In this document: positions 10,864-23,139 of the stretch, in pieces
Layout of the letters: every line of letters starts with the position of its first letter
Numbering within the stretch: position 1 is the stretch's first letter
Assembly: GCA_025201375.1 (NCBI GenBank)
Contig: JAIWZP010000003.1
Coordinates: 1,054,001-1,118,000, forward strand
Reading direction: 5' to 3'
Origin: Gongronella butleri
Taxonomy: Eukaryota > Mucoromycota > Mucoromycetes > Mucorales > Cunninghamellaceae
DNA length: 64,000 nt
The notes under the pieces: generated by a model
Databases searched by the model: none
Told to the model about the DNA's origin: nothing
Seen by the model: only the letters and a program-made list of their open reading frames with translations
Position numbers and translations under genes: made by a program

Positions 10864-11712
10864 AACGAGTTAAAAAAAAAAATCTAATGGGAAGTGAAAG
10901 AGGGGGCAAAAATCAGCCTCCTGGGATTGTCGAAGAATGCTTTTTATGGACCGAGCGAAACCCCGCTCGGCACAGTTGTGTGACACCGAACTTTCGACAG
11001 GGAAACGTCTATTTTTTCTTTGCGCAGCCTGACGTCTGCGTGTGGCTCATCAGGTCCCTGCTTGTGCCACAGCTCCACCCGCCGCATTCCTAGGAGCCAT
11101 TTCATCATGGGTGGATTGAGAGTGGGAGACAAAGCCGCCATCTTAACAGATCAGCCAAAAAGAAAAGAAAAAAAGAAAACGAAAAAAAGAGGGAAAATGA
11201 TGGATTGTTGTTCGTCAAGGCACCCAGTGGCTGCGGGTCTAAGCCCGTACGTTTTGTCGTGAGGACTGGAGAACCGACAGAGCAGCAAGAACCAAATGCA
11301 AACCCAGAAACGAGCAAAAATGGCAAGATGCACTCGCCACACCCCTTCCGGAGCCATTTTTGTCCAAGGTCACACACTGCAAAAATAAACACCCGGACGA
11401 TGACATCATGGACATGCCGTTCAAAAGGCCGGTGCATGCTTCCGTGAGGCTCAATGGCATGCCAAACCGACAAATTAGACATTTTGTTTGATTTTGCTCG
11501 ATTTTGCTACGCGCTTGAACCGAGTCAGAGTCCGCTGTGGGGCGGATGATCACGAACAATGATCAGTTGCGCGCGCATGAGCCGCGTGATGCAAAAAAAA
11601 AAGACCGCAGGACTTGGCGGCCAGTCAATTCGTTTTTGGCCAGACCAGACTGCTCGCCCTCTCTCTTCTTGAATTCAAACCCTCTCCCGCGACCGACTCC
11701 TTTCAAAGCACA
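10864..11712. promoter_or_regulatory. Divergent promoter region between GPI protein and trefoil gene
   Basis: This 849-bp region separates the divergent starts at 10863 (-) and 11713 (+). A TATA-like ATAAAAA lies on the minus strand at 10941-10947, about 80 bp before the GPI-protein ATG. The rest holds A-rich and C/T-rich tracts and no gene. Confidence 0.45.
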
Positions 11713-12645
11713 ATGACGACGTTTCCCAGTGGGTGGTTCTATATCCAGTCACGCTGTTCGCACAAAATGGTCTTGGACGTTGCTATGGACTCTATGGTAT
11801 GCCTCGTTGTTTATTTTTATTTTTATGCTTCTTCTCACCTATCGTGCTCTCCGTTTTGCCTGTTTTGGTCTTTTTTTTTCTTTGGTGTGTACGTTGCGCC
11901 ATCTAGAAAGCGGCCAAGGTCGTCGTGTGGCCCAAAAAAGACGGAAAGTCGGCGGCCAACCAGCTTTGGATGTATGACGGCGGCTACCTTATCAACAAAA
12001 ATTCAGGGCTAGGTACTAGCAGAGCTTGGTGTTGCGCGTCAATCGCTGCGACCCTGGAAACGAAAGGCTTGGCGTCGAATTCATGCCCATTGAGGGCAAT
12101 ACTCACGCATCTTACGCCTTTTTTTCTTTCTTTTTCTTTTTTTCGTTGAATCTTTTTAGTGCTGGACGTACAAGGAGGTAAAGGGATCACGCGCTGTCAG
12201 CATTCAAGGTTGGCGCCAACTCACGTGACGTTCCATTCATAGGAGTCTTGGACAGTGACAAGCAAATCATTCAATACAAGCGTAAAATGACGGAGGACGC
12301 GCACAATCAGCTTTGGTGCTACCGTGAGGATGGCATCATCTACCCACGCATTGACCCCAACTTGGTGCTTGATATCCGCGTAAGAAAAAGCAAGGACAAT
12401 ACGCTAGGACGCGTCATTTAATTGGCTTGTTTTATGAAATTCAGGGCAATTGGACAAAGCCGGGCACCGTGGTTCTGCTGTACGAGCGCAAATTCAAGGA
12501 CAACGACAACCAGTTATGGGACATCATCCCTGCCGATGGCTCGTCCAAGCAATCCAGTGTATCGAGCATGCAGGACACCGTCGTTGCCGACGACATCGAG
12601 AACGATGACGATTACTCCTTCAGCACCGCCAGCTACGCCTTGTAA
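11713..12645 (+). CDS. Beta-trefoil (ricin B-lectin fold) protein, 181 aa
   Basis: Five exons: 11713-11796, 11907-12012, 12160-12177 (18 bp), 12243-12379 and 12445-12645. Three QxW repeats are visible (NQLWMYD, NQLWCYR, NQLWDII), with LDV/LDI strands, so a complete trefoil fills residues 1-145. A short acidic Ser-rich tail follows. No signal peptide. It is a paralogue of the 7240-8977 gene with the same start motif and the same 18-bp exon. It lacks the intron that splits NQ|LW in the paralogue and has no Pro/Tyr tail. Carbohydrate binding is usual for the fold but not shown here. A poly(A) signal AATAAA follows at 12708. Confidence 0.87.
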
Positions 12646-12707
12646 TTTTAACCCATGATCCCCCGCCTCGTCCACTTTTTTTTTTTTTTTATTACCCAGG
12701 GCACGTA

Positions 12708-12713
12708 AATAAA
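12708..12713 (+). terminator. Poly(A) signal of the trefoil gene
   Basis: A consensus AATAAA lies 63 bp after the stop codon at 12645, in AT-rich sequence behind a T-run. Confidence 0.55.
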
Positions 12714-12889
12714 ATCAAATTTCATCATCATCCTCTCCGGGTTTTGCGTGTTCAGCGGGACGGTACTTTTTGACCCATGAGCTTGTCATTTCATTTTATG
12801 CACCAAGCATACTCTGAGCGCATCGGGCCTCTGTTAGCCGCGCGCTGCGCAATAAAACCAAAGATCAATTAGAATACATCCGAAAAAAA

Positions 12890-13900
12890 TAGTGGTTAAG
12901 CATATTGATCGATTTTTGATCATCTTTTAACGGATATACAGCCTGTGAGGAAATCATCTCTTCGAGTAGACGCTTCCAAGGTTTGTCGTTCAAAAGAGCT
13001 CACGCTAGCGGTGCTGCGGCCACTGGATGGCGCGCAATGACGACGTTTCAAAACCATGAATTTTCCTAGGGGTAGAGTCGAGGATTTGAAAACAGCGAAA
13101 ATCAAGTCCTCAGATCGCCACGCCATTCACAAACATGGTAAACACTCCTCTTTCACCGATGGAAGCATGAGTTGAATCGACCAGTTCTCGCGTAAAATGC
13201 AATTTGGTTCTTTTTTGCACTTCAAGTCAAAAACGACGAAAATTGGTCGCAGAGCTGCGATACAGAGACCCTCAAAAAGAGCGTGATTTGCTGCGTGTGA
13301 GGGTATCAATGTTCGCTAAAATATCAAATTCTAGGCAGAAGTTTGCGGGCCAGCTTTGATGCGTGAAAAACCGCGTCAGACATCGTGTTACACGCGTCGG
13401 TTCCTAATCAATTTCATGCACCTGGCGCCTCTCTTGTTAATGGACGCGTCGGCGCGGCGCTCTGGGCACGTTTTCCACGTGCAATTCGCGCTTGAAATTA
13501 ATCAAGAATCACGCATTGCTCGTCAACCAGCAGGCCGATCCCATTCTTTTTTGGCATTTTTCCTGATTTCTCCACGCGATGTCTCTTGTGTGTGACTTTG
13601 GTGCGATTGCACGAACCTGGATTTCTGATTTCGGATTTGCCGGCTCGTCACGCCTAAAATTCTTATTTGCCTGTGGCTCTCTCCAATGCTCTGTGACAGC
13701 CAGCAAATGAAGTCTCTTTGATCTTTTGTGCAAACCATTTCACATTGAGGCGCGGTTTAAGAATTCCAAGTGCGCGGCTGACGAGTTTACATTGATGCAT
13801 TGGTAAAAATGAATATTTTGTTGGGATGCTCCTGTCAGGCATTAATAAGCCGTCAAACGTTATGTCAAGCATTTGACATTCATGACGGACAACCGGTATA
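12890..13900 (+). repeat. Dispersed repeat family B, copy 1
   Basis: Blocks such as CCACTGGATGGCGCGCAATG (near 13020) and the stretches near 13370-13520 match 45190-46300 in the same order and direction, and 63430-63800 in reverse. The copies are strongly diverged. No intact protein is encoded. Confidence 0.7.
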
Positions 13901-14134
13901 ATTTAAGAGCATTTGCATCACTGTAACTCTAGAAAGATCGAATTGGCGCTTTCTTGTTTTGTGTTTTTCTCGAAATTGCTCGAGTTGAGGTGGTTGAAAC
14001 TCTATGATTTCGTTGATGAATTTGTCTTTTTTTTTTATTAGGAAACCTGGTACACAGTGGGGAAGGAGGAAATAAGGGAAAGGGATATTAAAAAAAAAAA
14101 GCGAGGGGCGGATGAGGAATGGGGGGCTTTGCGA

Positions 14135-17100
14135 TTAAAAGTAGCGATCGAATGGCAAGGAGTAGGCCTGGGTCAGGGGCTTCAAAAAGAGGATGGGTAA
14201 CAGGAAGCACGAAGCAAAGAGCAGGAACATCAGTACAAAGAGCGGTGTGTAGGCGAGCACCATGCGCGTGCGCTTCTGCTGTTGCCTGGTGGATAGGATC
14301 GATGGGCGGATCTGCTTGGATGGTCGTAGCCAGAACAGGATGATTGAGTGGAGCCGGTCGATGAAGGGGATCCACGTCACCGGGAACAAGAAAAACAAAA
14401 TAGCGTGCCCAAGCACAAAGTCATTGGTAAACACCGACATTTCCATAATCTTGACCATATACTCGCGCATCGCGTGTCGGCCAAGCTTTTTGTGGGATGA
14501 AACCAAAGAAGAGGATTATTCGTCTGACGCACTGCGCATATCAATTGCTTTTTTTTCCCCATTTTTTTCATTTTTTTTTTTTTTACCTTTTCCCAGTGGC
14601 CATTCCACCAAGCGCGATTGCAATCGTCATGAGGTAATTCGCGTGTGATGAAGACGGCGACAAAGGTTTTGAAGATGAAGCGCTGCATTGTAAAGACGGC
14701 AAGGAGGCCAAGCAATGTGGATCGCGTTGCATAGCGCTCGATCCACCAAAAGTACTCGAGGACGGCAACAACGACAAGCATGGCGATGCAATGAGTGAGT
14801 GTGGCGATGATGGGGCCACGGATGCGTGATTTGGAACTACAGCGGCTGAGCAAAAGGATGGGGATCTGCATAAGGACGAGGAGCACGGCGTGGATGACAA
14901 TGGGTGCGAGGACCACGAGGCCGATGCGGCCAAACGCGCCCATGGGACCGAGCGACGTGCCATCGCGGCTCTTGAAAAACGCGTACGTGACGACGCACAG
15001 CGCGGCCTGTACAAGTGGCATGAGAATTTCTGAGAAGAAGATGCTGCTGAGCTTGGCGCGTGGGTGGATACTAGTGGTGTGGCCCACAAGCTGTGCTGTG
15101 CTGCTCACATTTGGCGGCTCGTCGTGCGCAGACGTCGTGGCGGCCGCGGCTGCCGAGGCCGACGATGCAAATTCCTTGGAAGTCGTTGAAAATCGCTGTT
15201 GCTGCTGTTGCTGTTGCTGTTTTTGTCTCTGCTGCGGCCTGGGCAGATGAAAGAAACTGCTGGTGCTGCCATTGGACAGCTCGGACACGTCTTTCTTTCG
15301 CTTTCGTTCCTTTTGCTGCAAATACTTGATGCCGGTGAATCGGATGCGAGCAAGCCGGCAATAGGTAATCCATGCATTTTCCTCGTGCTGCTGCGCATTA
15401 CCCTGGATAAACCAATAGAGGAAGCGGCGGTAATCCAGGATGAATTCCGATAAAACAAATTGATGTGGGTTGAAAATAAAGGGCGAAATCACAAGCGACG
15501 AGACGGTTGCCCAGAAATAAATCAGATGCGGGAACCAGACGAGCAGCGACACGAGCAGAAGCATGAACATGTTGCGCGCGCCAAAGTAGATGCTGGAATT
15601 GGCAAATCGCGCGTACAATTGGACAAATGGCAGACGCGACGTGGCAAACCCGCGTCCCGTCGCAATGTACCGCGCACCGCCAAAGCTGAGGTTGGACAGC
15701 ACGGCATTGGCGTAGATTTGCGTGACAAAGACCTCAAAGAGCGGGGACAAGGACACGAATTGCTTGACAAGGCGCATGACGCTGCGCGCCGTGCCCTTTT
15801 CCGTCAATTCTTGCAAAAAGAGGGGCAAGAACGAGATGAAGAACACCATAAAGATGGACAGGATGGAGCGGCGCAGCCAATCATAGACGGGCATCATGTC
15901 CAGGCATGTGACGACCTGGGTCAAGGAGAACATGCAAGTGGATGGTGGGAATGCCATGGCAATGGTGCCGACGACCGTCATGCAGAACAAAAACAGCTGA
16001 ATGGCAAAGATGATCATGACATTGTTCATGTGGAAGCCCGGGTGCGCGTAATAAAAGGTTAGGAAACGATCCAGGGGCAATTGCGTGCCCAGGTAATAAT
16101 ACTCGCGCGACAGCAGCTGCTCGCCCATGCCAGTACCAATTTTCGTCGTGAAGTTGAGAATGGAGCAAAAGCCAAGGTCGCGTCCCTTGCCGCACTGCAG
16201 GTATTCCGAGTGTTTGATCCTTCCACCGCGCGTAAACGCCATGATGCCGGCAAAAATGTCTTCATTGAGATGCAAACCGCGTTGTGCCTTGCTGACACCT
16301 CCACGGCTCGTCATAAACACTGCATTCAAAAAGTCGGGATGTCCATAGTGCAACCGTCCGCCGGCTTTGGCCATGATCCGCTGCGTCAATGTACCAAACG
16401 TTTGTTCCTTGCCCGCAGCAATGTCACCAAGCACGCCAATGTTCTCGCTGAAGATGTACTCGCGCGCACCAACGATCGCCACTGGCGGAGTCGCCGTCCG
16501 AGGGTCAGACAGCGCGTACATGCTGAATTCAGCCCTTAAGGTGCTATTTTGGCCGCTTTCTTCATCATTCTCTTCATCTTTGTGTTCTTTTTTTTTTAAA
16601 AAAAAAGAGAGGGGGAAATAAATGAGAAAAAGCGGAGATTCACATTTGGCGACGCGACTTTGTGCGACTGATCATATCACTTTTATCTCGTTTTTCTCCT
16701 TTTGTCACTTTTTGTTCTTTTTTTTCTTTTTTTTTTTCAATGCATACCTGATGGCAGGGAAGGTGACGTGGTCTCGAATTCGCGAAAGATGCTGCGGATC
16801 TTCAAAGCTTCTTCTAGATAATTATCTTGATTGGCGTCGACGAGCTGCAAGTATTCGCCGCGGGCAAAGATGATGGCGTGGTTTTGATTGTCGCTCTTTC
16901 CATCGCCGAGGATGGGATTGCCGGGTAGGCGGATGCGGCATTTGGGCTTGCGGCGGCCATTGGGCAGCTTTTCGCACGTGCCGTCCACGAGACACGAGTA
17001 AAACGTGGCACCCTCGGTGCGTGACGCGTTTTTTTCCTCGTTTTCGTCCTCGTTGTGGACAAAAGGCACCTCCTCAATGTAGGCGATCTCCAGGTGCGGG

Positions 17101-20100
17101 AATTCAGAGAGCAGATATTCGCAATTGTCGTTTTCTTCGTCGGTAAACCGCGAATAGCGCTGCATGGCGACGAGAAAGCGGAACTTGTGGTAGGCAAGGC
17201 GGTCGAGCTGGGCCTCGGTGGCCTGTGGTTGATCAATATTGCTCAATTCCGGATGCTCGACGCGGTGGAGGATCTTCAAGGCGCGCGCGTAGTTCATGAA
17301 GCCTGAAATTGTGCGATACAGCGTTTGTGCACGTAATGACGCCCATACACGCGTCCTTAGCGTGTATTCCGGGGCCGATGACTTGAATCCAATGCAATAG
17401 AATGGCAAATCGTCCTTGTCCTTGATGGCGGTGCTCAAATGGCGCGACGATGGAGGGCGGCGTATTGGGTGATCAACAGCCGTCACTGTTTGATCATCGC
17501 CGTCGTCTTCCGACAAATTCCCCTGCTCTTCTTCTTCTTCCTCGTCCTCCTCGGCAAGCACCTTGGTGTCCTTGACAAAATGGAGCCACTCGGCGTGATG
17601 CAATCGCTTGAGATATTCGAGCAACGTGACGCGCGTCGTGCTGTCCTCCTCGCGGATGATCTCGCGCAGCGACAACAGCATCTTCTCCGCGTAATGAGGT
17701 GTGAACACCGTGAATGTCGGCATATCGGGTACCGAATAAGGCTTGGGCATGTCGGACGCAAGACTTTGGGCGAAAAACGATAAACGGCGCTCGGCTTCGC
17801 TGTAGGCGGGGAAACATTGGTCTTTTTTGATCTGCGTGTTGCGGAGATCGAAAATGGCAGGCACAGACAGGCCGCGCATATTTTGTGTGCCTTGCGTACG
17901 GCCATGTTGGGTGCTCGTGGTGGAAACTTGGTCCAATTGGTCTTCTTCCGAGGCCGATGTCTTGTTGTATACCTTGTACATGAGCCATTGAAGGTTATTG
18001 ATGGATAATAGATGCTCGCGGTACATGGAGATGATGATGGCATTCCACAATTGCGAGCATGCCATCTTTTTGAGCGGGTCGGTCGCCGTGGTGATCTTTT
18101 GGTGCATATGATGCGGCAATCGCGCAAACATGGTGCGCCACGACGTCATGATGGAGATGCCCAAACGCATTGCTTGAGACACGGAAAACACCGTGTTCCA
18201 AATGATGTACCAAAGATACGTGTCCAAAAAGAATAAGAGAAGCTCGACCATGAACATTAAAATAGTGGCCATCCATGGCATCACGTCGCACAGCCAGTCC
18301 TTGACGAGTGGGTCCGATCGGCACCCTGTGAGTCGTGCCGTCACCATCGTCTCCACGGCCTCGCTAAACGACAATGCCTGGAAAAAGTAGGTTTCCAGGA
18401 ATTTGCACGCAAAAACGCATAACCAGAGCAAAACGGACAAAAACCGGTCGTCGCCCTGCAAACACGGAAAGTGTGCGGTGAAAGCTTGCGTAGCTAGATG
18501 CCTGTGGGACCGGCCAAAGCGGAAAAGCCGCGCAGAGGGCACAATGGCAAGAATCAGCGTGACAATGGCGCCTAGACCCAATTGACACGACGCCAGGATC
18601 AGGGCAACAAGCGATTGATTATCCAAATACACAATGTAAAAGGTGGCGCCCACGTGCATGGCGCCAAGCAGCGCGAGAATCAAAAGACGCCAAGCAAGGA
18701 TCTTGGTCACATGCGACCGCGTCGGCAGATATTTGAATTCGGCAATGGTGGCCAGCATGATGAGGACAATGGCCACGAGGCCGCCAAGCGCGACAATGGA
18801 CAATTTGAGGGGCAATGGCGGGCTCCGCCGACGCGCATCGGCAATGTAAAAAAAGTCCATATTGGCCGTCATATAATACCAAAAGGTTGACATGTGCAGC
18901 ACCCAGAAACGGGCAAAATTGGTGAATAAATGCAGCCACGAGCGTGTTTCGTAAAACAGCTTGCCAAACGCACTTTCCCAATCGATCATGGGGAGCGCGT
19001 CGTAGCGATGCTCGACAGGGATGTCCTTGAGAATGACGCCGCTCTGGCCCTTGAGCATGAGCTTGGCAATGGCGCGACGGTCCCAGAACAACTGATTCAT
19101 GTCGTCATACCCAATGATGCTGTTGTGGTCCTTTTCGCGCCGGATATGCTGTCCGTGCACGAGAAGATACGATTGATCTCGCGCAAACGCGTACAATGGT
19201 GTCACCACCGTGTCCAGAAACGCGTTGGGCTGCGCACCGCGAACAGACCGCGCGTCCAGCGTGGCCCGTCGGTCATTGGCCAATCGAAAGATAAAACAGA
19301 GCAATTCAGGCATATATCGCAGCGTGCTTGCCTCGCCCCAAATCAGCAAAAACAGCGCCAATTGCTCAAGCCGCTGCACATCGCTCAGTGCCACCATCAT
19401 GGCCTGCCACTCTTGATTGGCCTGCGCCAGCAGTTGGTCCGTCGCATTCGTCTTTTTTTTTCGCCGTTTTCGCGCCGCGTCCGAGGCAGTGGGGTCTGAA
19501 TTGGCAGATGCAGGTCGTGTATGGCGCAAATCGAGATCAAGTTGCGCGGCAAAGTACCACGTGCGATAATTGGCGTGCTCGCCGCCAATGTAATCGGCAT
19601 GCAGTGTGCGCAATGCTTGTGTAGGTGCCATGCGCGCAGCGCGAGAGTCAAGCAGCGTCAACAAATAATCAAAAATATTGCACACATTGTCGTGCTGGAA
19701 GCCGTAATGATATTCAAAGAATTGAAAAATGGCAGCCACCTGTGCAGCGTCGACAGGCGCGTCTGCCACGCACCAATTGGGGTATCGATCACGGTCAACT
19801 GGTGGCGGCGGCGGACCTCCTTTTCTCAGAAAAAAAAAAGAATCAGCTTCATTTTTTCTCTCTCTCGTTTTTTTTTTCTTCTTGGTCGCACCTCGGCTGC
19901 TGATGGTCTCTTCACGCGCCGATAAGGGTGTTTTAGGTAATTTTAACGAAGAACGTTTTGAGCCACGCGCGTCGCGCGAGTTTGATCTATAGAAACAAGG
20001 AGGTGAGTCGTCTTTATGCCTATTTTGCCCATTTTGCATGAATTTCATGCACGAATTGCATAACAATCACTCACGGCTGGTCGACCGGGGGTCTGGATGA

Positions 20101-20106
20101 ACTCAT
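14135..20106 (-). CDS. FKS1: 1,3-beta-glucan synthase catalytic subunit (GT48), 1849 aa
   Basis: This is an integral plasma-membrane enzyme making wall 1,3-beta-glucan from UDP-glucose. Five exons: 20075-20106, 19892-19986, 16748-19819, 14587-16586, 14135-14485. Phases close, and the length is near the yeast 1876. The FKS1 domain is near residue 200 (LIWGEASTLRYMPE). Membrane segments follow, then the GT48 core from about 715 with family motifs VAIVGAREYIFSENIG, AAGKEQTFGTL, YGHPDFLN, RGGVSKAQRGLHLNEDI and GKGRDLGF. The C-terminal membrane bundle contains NPHQF and ends LPFDRYF. The exon 2 donor (GTGCGA) and the exon 4 acceptor (A-run then AG) are non-ideal but are the only choices that keep frame. 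The segment matching echinocandin hot spot 1 is FQALSFSEA, unlike the usual FLTLSLRDP. A poly-Gln/Ser loop lies in exon 4 (15100-15250). Confidence 0.96.
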
Positions 20107-22086
20107 AAAAGTACAAATACAAGGACAGGATGGCTGTCTGCAAGGGAAAAATGAGCTACTCGGGAAGGATGGGATGAAGACAATGCGCAACGAAAAAGTG
20201 AGATAAAAACAAAAAAAAAAGTGCTCAAGAAAGGATCAAACAATAGGATGGACGGTTCAAAGAAGAGGAACAAGTGAAAAAAAAGAGACGTCGGCCATGG
20301 ACGATGATGGATGGCCCCCCTCTCTCTTTCTCTAAGGGAACTCATTCCATTCCCTTGTCCAGGGTCAGGGGAAAAAAGCCAAGGACACAAATTACGTGTA
20401 CGTGCAAGACGCGCCGTGGCCGCGCTAAAAAAAAAGTCGCGTGCTCCCATTCTCTACCTTCAATCTAGCCGTCCAGCCTTGGGGATGGGGGTGGAGGCGG
20501 AGGCACGATCTAAGATTTCAGATCTTTCCTTGCTTTCTCTCCCTGCATCGAGGCCCGAGCGTGATTAAAAGTAGCATTGTAAACGACATAAAGGGGGAGG
20601 AGAAAAAGACTTTTTGAGTGGACTCAATGGCACGGCCATGGCACGGAGATCACGCGTTTATATGACATTTCACATTCCAAGAAAACAAAATTAAAGGAAT
20701 CGCCCTTTCAGGGGAGCCCATGGGCCATCCAATGGTGGCCTTGGAAAGAACACCCACCCCCTAAATTATGTTTCCAGGTGCACGAGCCTCCAAACATGAG
20801 AAAAAAAAACACTTGATCACTCTTTTTGATTTTTTTGTGAATTTTGGTAGCGACGGCGCGTCATGAACACGTGATGGCAAGAGGACGAAGGCGCGCCCCG
20901 CAAATGCTCTCCATGAGGCGGACTTTTGAACCCACGTCGCGTGCAGGCCCTTTCCAAATTTGGCTCTCTAGGGCCATGGAGGTCTTTTTCACCACCTTTT
21001 TACCCGGACATCCCCTTGTCTTTTTAATTGTTCCAGATGTATCTGGAAACACTAGAATATGCTTCAATGTATTTTGAGACATGAATGCGTGCCATTGAAC
21101 AGGGGAAAACGTGTCATAGATCAGTGGTTTCGGGGAAATTGACGAAATGGATCGCTCGACATGTGTGCCATCATGCATGGAAACGAAAGAGTGCAGCAGC
21201 GGTGTGATCCATTGCGCACGACTTTTGGCGATGGTCTCAATTGCATTCCATTGGGCGCGGCCCACCCGTGGGTGTGAGGAGGAGGTCGAGCGGACCCTGA
21301 TCCATGGCCAAAAAATTACAAAACACCCCTGATAATGAAAAAAAAGGGCGGATGCAATGGTTGCGCTGATTGGCGCCTGCCGTGCCTCTTTCATGTTCCA
21401 AGAAACAAATCCATGTTGTGCCTCCTTGTATTTTTTTTATATAAAGGTACCCATGAAAGGCCAAAAAGAGGCAGAAAGTGTGACACAGGGACACGATAGC
21501 TAGCTTTTTTGACGTCCTCTCGTCGTCATTACGCAAGCGTTAAAAATAAAATATAAAAAAGGACGAGATCAATTTATTTAGAAAAAGTGAGCATGGCGAT
21601 GGGGGGCCACGCTCTGTGGCAGGGCATCAGGCAGAGCATGGCCGCCTACTTTGTTTGGATGCCATATTCACGAGTTTCCATGGACGCCTCAGGTTACACA
21701 ATCGGAGCGCGGTGGAAGAGGTGTTTCGCGAGCGGGTCAATTGAGTCGCCGGGGCCACAGAAAACGAAAAAAAGTGCCAAATGGCGGTCGTTTTGTTTTC
21801 CATGCATCACTTTATCCATGCGAAAATGAAATTGAGATGCTCCTTTTTTTTTAGGGTCACCCTTGGTTTCAGCATGGGAGGAAAGGGGAGAGCAAAAATA
21901 TTAAAAAGGCACACGAATGTCTTTGGACGGAGTATGTAAAATAGGGTTCGGACAAAGAGGAACCCGTGCAGCGGCCAGGTGACACAAAATCTTTTCCTCC
22001 ATAATTGACAGGAACACGTTAAAAAGGGAAACCTGGTGTTATTTTTATCTTCTTTTTTTCTCTTTGTCTCTTTTTTTCAGAAAAAA
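20107..22086. other. Intergenic region between FKS and the Kre9-like gene
   Basis: About 2 kb with the upstream regions of both divergent genes. Purine- and pyrimidine-rich tracts are common. The largest frames (177 codons near 20861-21394, minus) show no domain. I see no gene or repeat copy. Confidence 0.6.
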
Positions 22087-22845
22087 ATGAAGTTTGCTAC
22101 TCTTGTCTCTGTGCTCGCTGTCGCTGCGTCGTCCGTCTTTGCTCAAAACTACACCAATGGTGGTGTGTCCGTGACGAGCCCTGCCTACGGTGTAAGTCGA
22201 GCAAACAAGGGATGCAGGGACCTCCTTGCCCGATCCGATCCCTATCCCTTGGATCTTGTTTAACCTCATCCCGCGATTCTTTTTGTTTTTTGTTCTTTTT
22301 TTACAGGCTGTGTGGCAGGCCGGCACCACGCAAAACATCATTTACACCGTGTCGGATCCCTCGATCAAGACGATCCAAGGCATTGTCTTGTACGGTGGCG
22401 ACCAAAGCAACTTGCAGCCCTACCTCTTGATTGACGAGAACGTGTCCGTTAATGGCTCGTATGCCTGGGCCATCCCTAAGAACGTGCAAACACAGACTTC
22501 TTGTAAGTGATAACATGAGACGAGAAACAAGGGGAAAAAAAGAGGAATTGTTGCCAACATGCTTTTTTTTGTTGTTGCTCTTGTCCAGACTCGCTTGTTC
22601 TCAAGACCAGCTCTGGCACCACGTACTCGCCCTACTTTACGATCATGGGTGTGGCGACGGGCGGCATCAACACCACGTCCATTGATTTGAACAACCTGCC
22701 TTCCAAGACTGGCGCGTCCGCGTCGTCCACTGGCTCCGCCGGCAACAGCACCAGCAACGCCAGCACCAATGCTGGTGCCTCCGTCAAGGCCGGCGTCATT
22801 GGCGTCACGGGTGCCCTCGTGTCTGCCGCCGCCCTCTTGCTGTAA
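22087..22845 (+). CDS. Kre9/Knh1-like Ser/Thr-rich GPI-anchored protein, 185 aa
   Basis: Three exons: 22087-22191, 22307-22502 and 22589-22845. Signal peptide of about 20 residues (MKFATLVSVLAVAASSVFAQ). An Ig-like domain of about 90 residues follows (SPAYG AVWQAG ... IIYTV ... LYGG ... AWAIPKNVQ ... YSLVLKTSSGTTYSPYFTIMG), the pattern of the yeast cell-wall synthesis protein family Kre9/Knh1. Then comes a Ser/Thr/Asn/Ala-rich linker and a hydrophobic end (ALVSAAALLL) suitable for GPI attachment. Expected at the plasma membrane or wall, where the family affects beta-glucan assembly. C-ending codons suggest high expression. Poly(A) signal at 22934. Confidence 0.9.
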
Positions 22846-22933
22846 TCGTATCTTCTCTTTTTTTACTCTCTCTTTTCCTCCCCTCCATGTCTTTTTCATT
22901 CTAGCATGACCTAATGCATTCCATCCTTCCCAT

Positions 22934-22939
22934 AATAAA
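22934..22939 (+). terminator. Poly(A) signal of the Kre9-like gene
   Basis: AATAAA lies 89 bp after the stop at 22845. The minus-strand MED4 gene ends at 23140, so the two genes converge here. Confidence 0.55.
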
Positions 22940-23139
22940 CCGTCGCCAAGGCCATCAACATTCATCCATCGATGATCCTGGCACGCTCCGTGCCTCCTTT
23001 TTTTGTCTTTTTTTTTTTTTTTGACTTTCTGATTTTTTTTCTCCCTCCCTCTTTGATCTGAAGAATGGCATGAATGAATTGTTTCATTGTTCGTGCAGAT
23101 GGATCAGAATGCAGAAAATAAAAAAGGGGAGGGATCGGA

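Noticed and set aside
20861..21394. 177-codon minus frame as a gene
   Set aside because: Mixed composition without any motif and no exon partners; it is probably chance in GC-neutral intergenic DNA.
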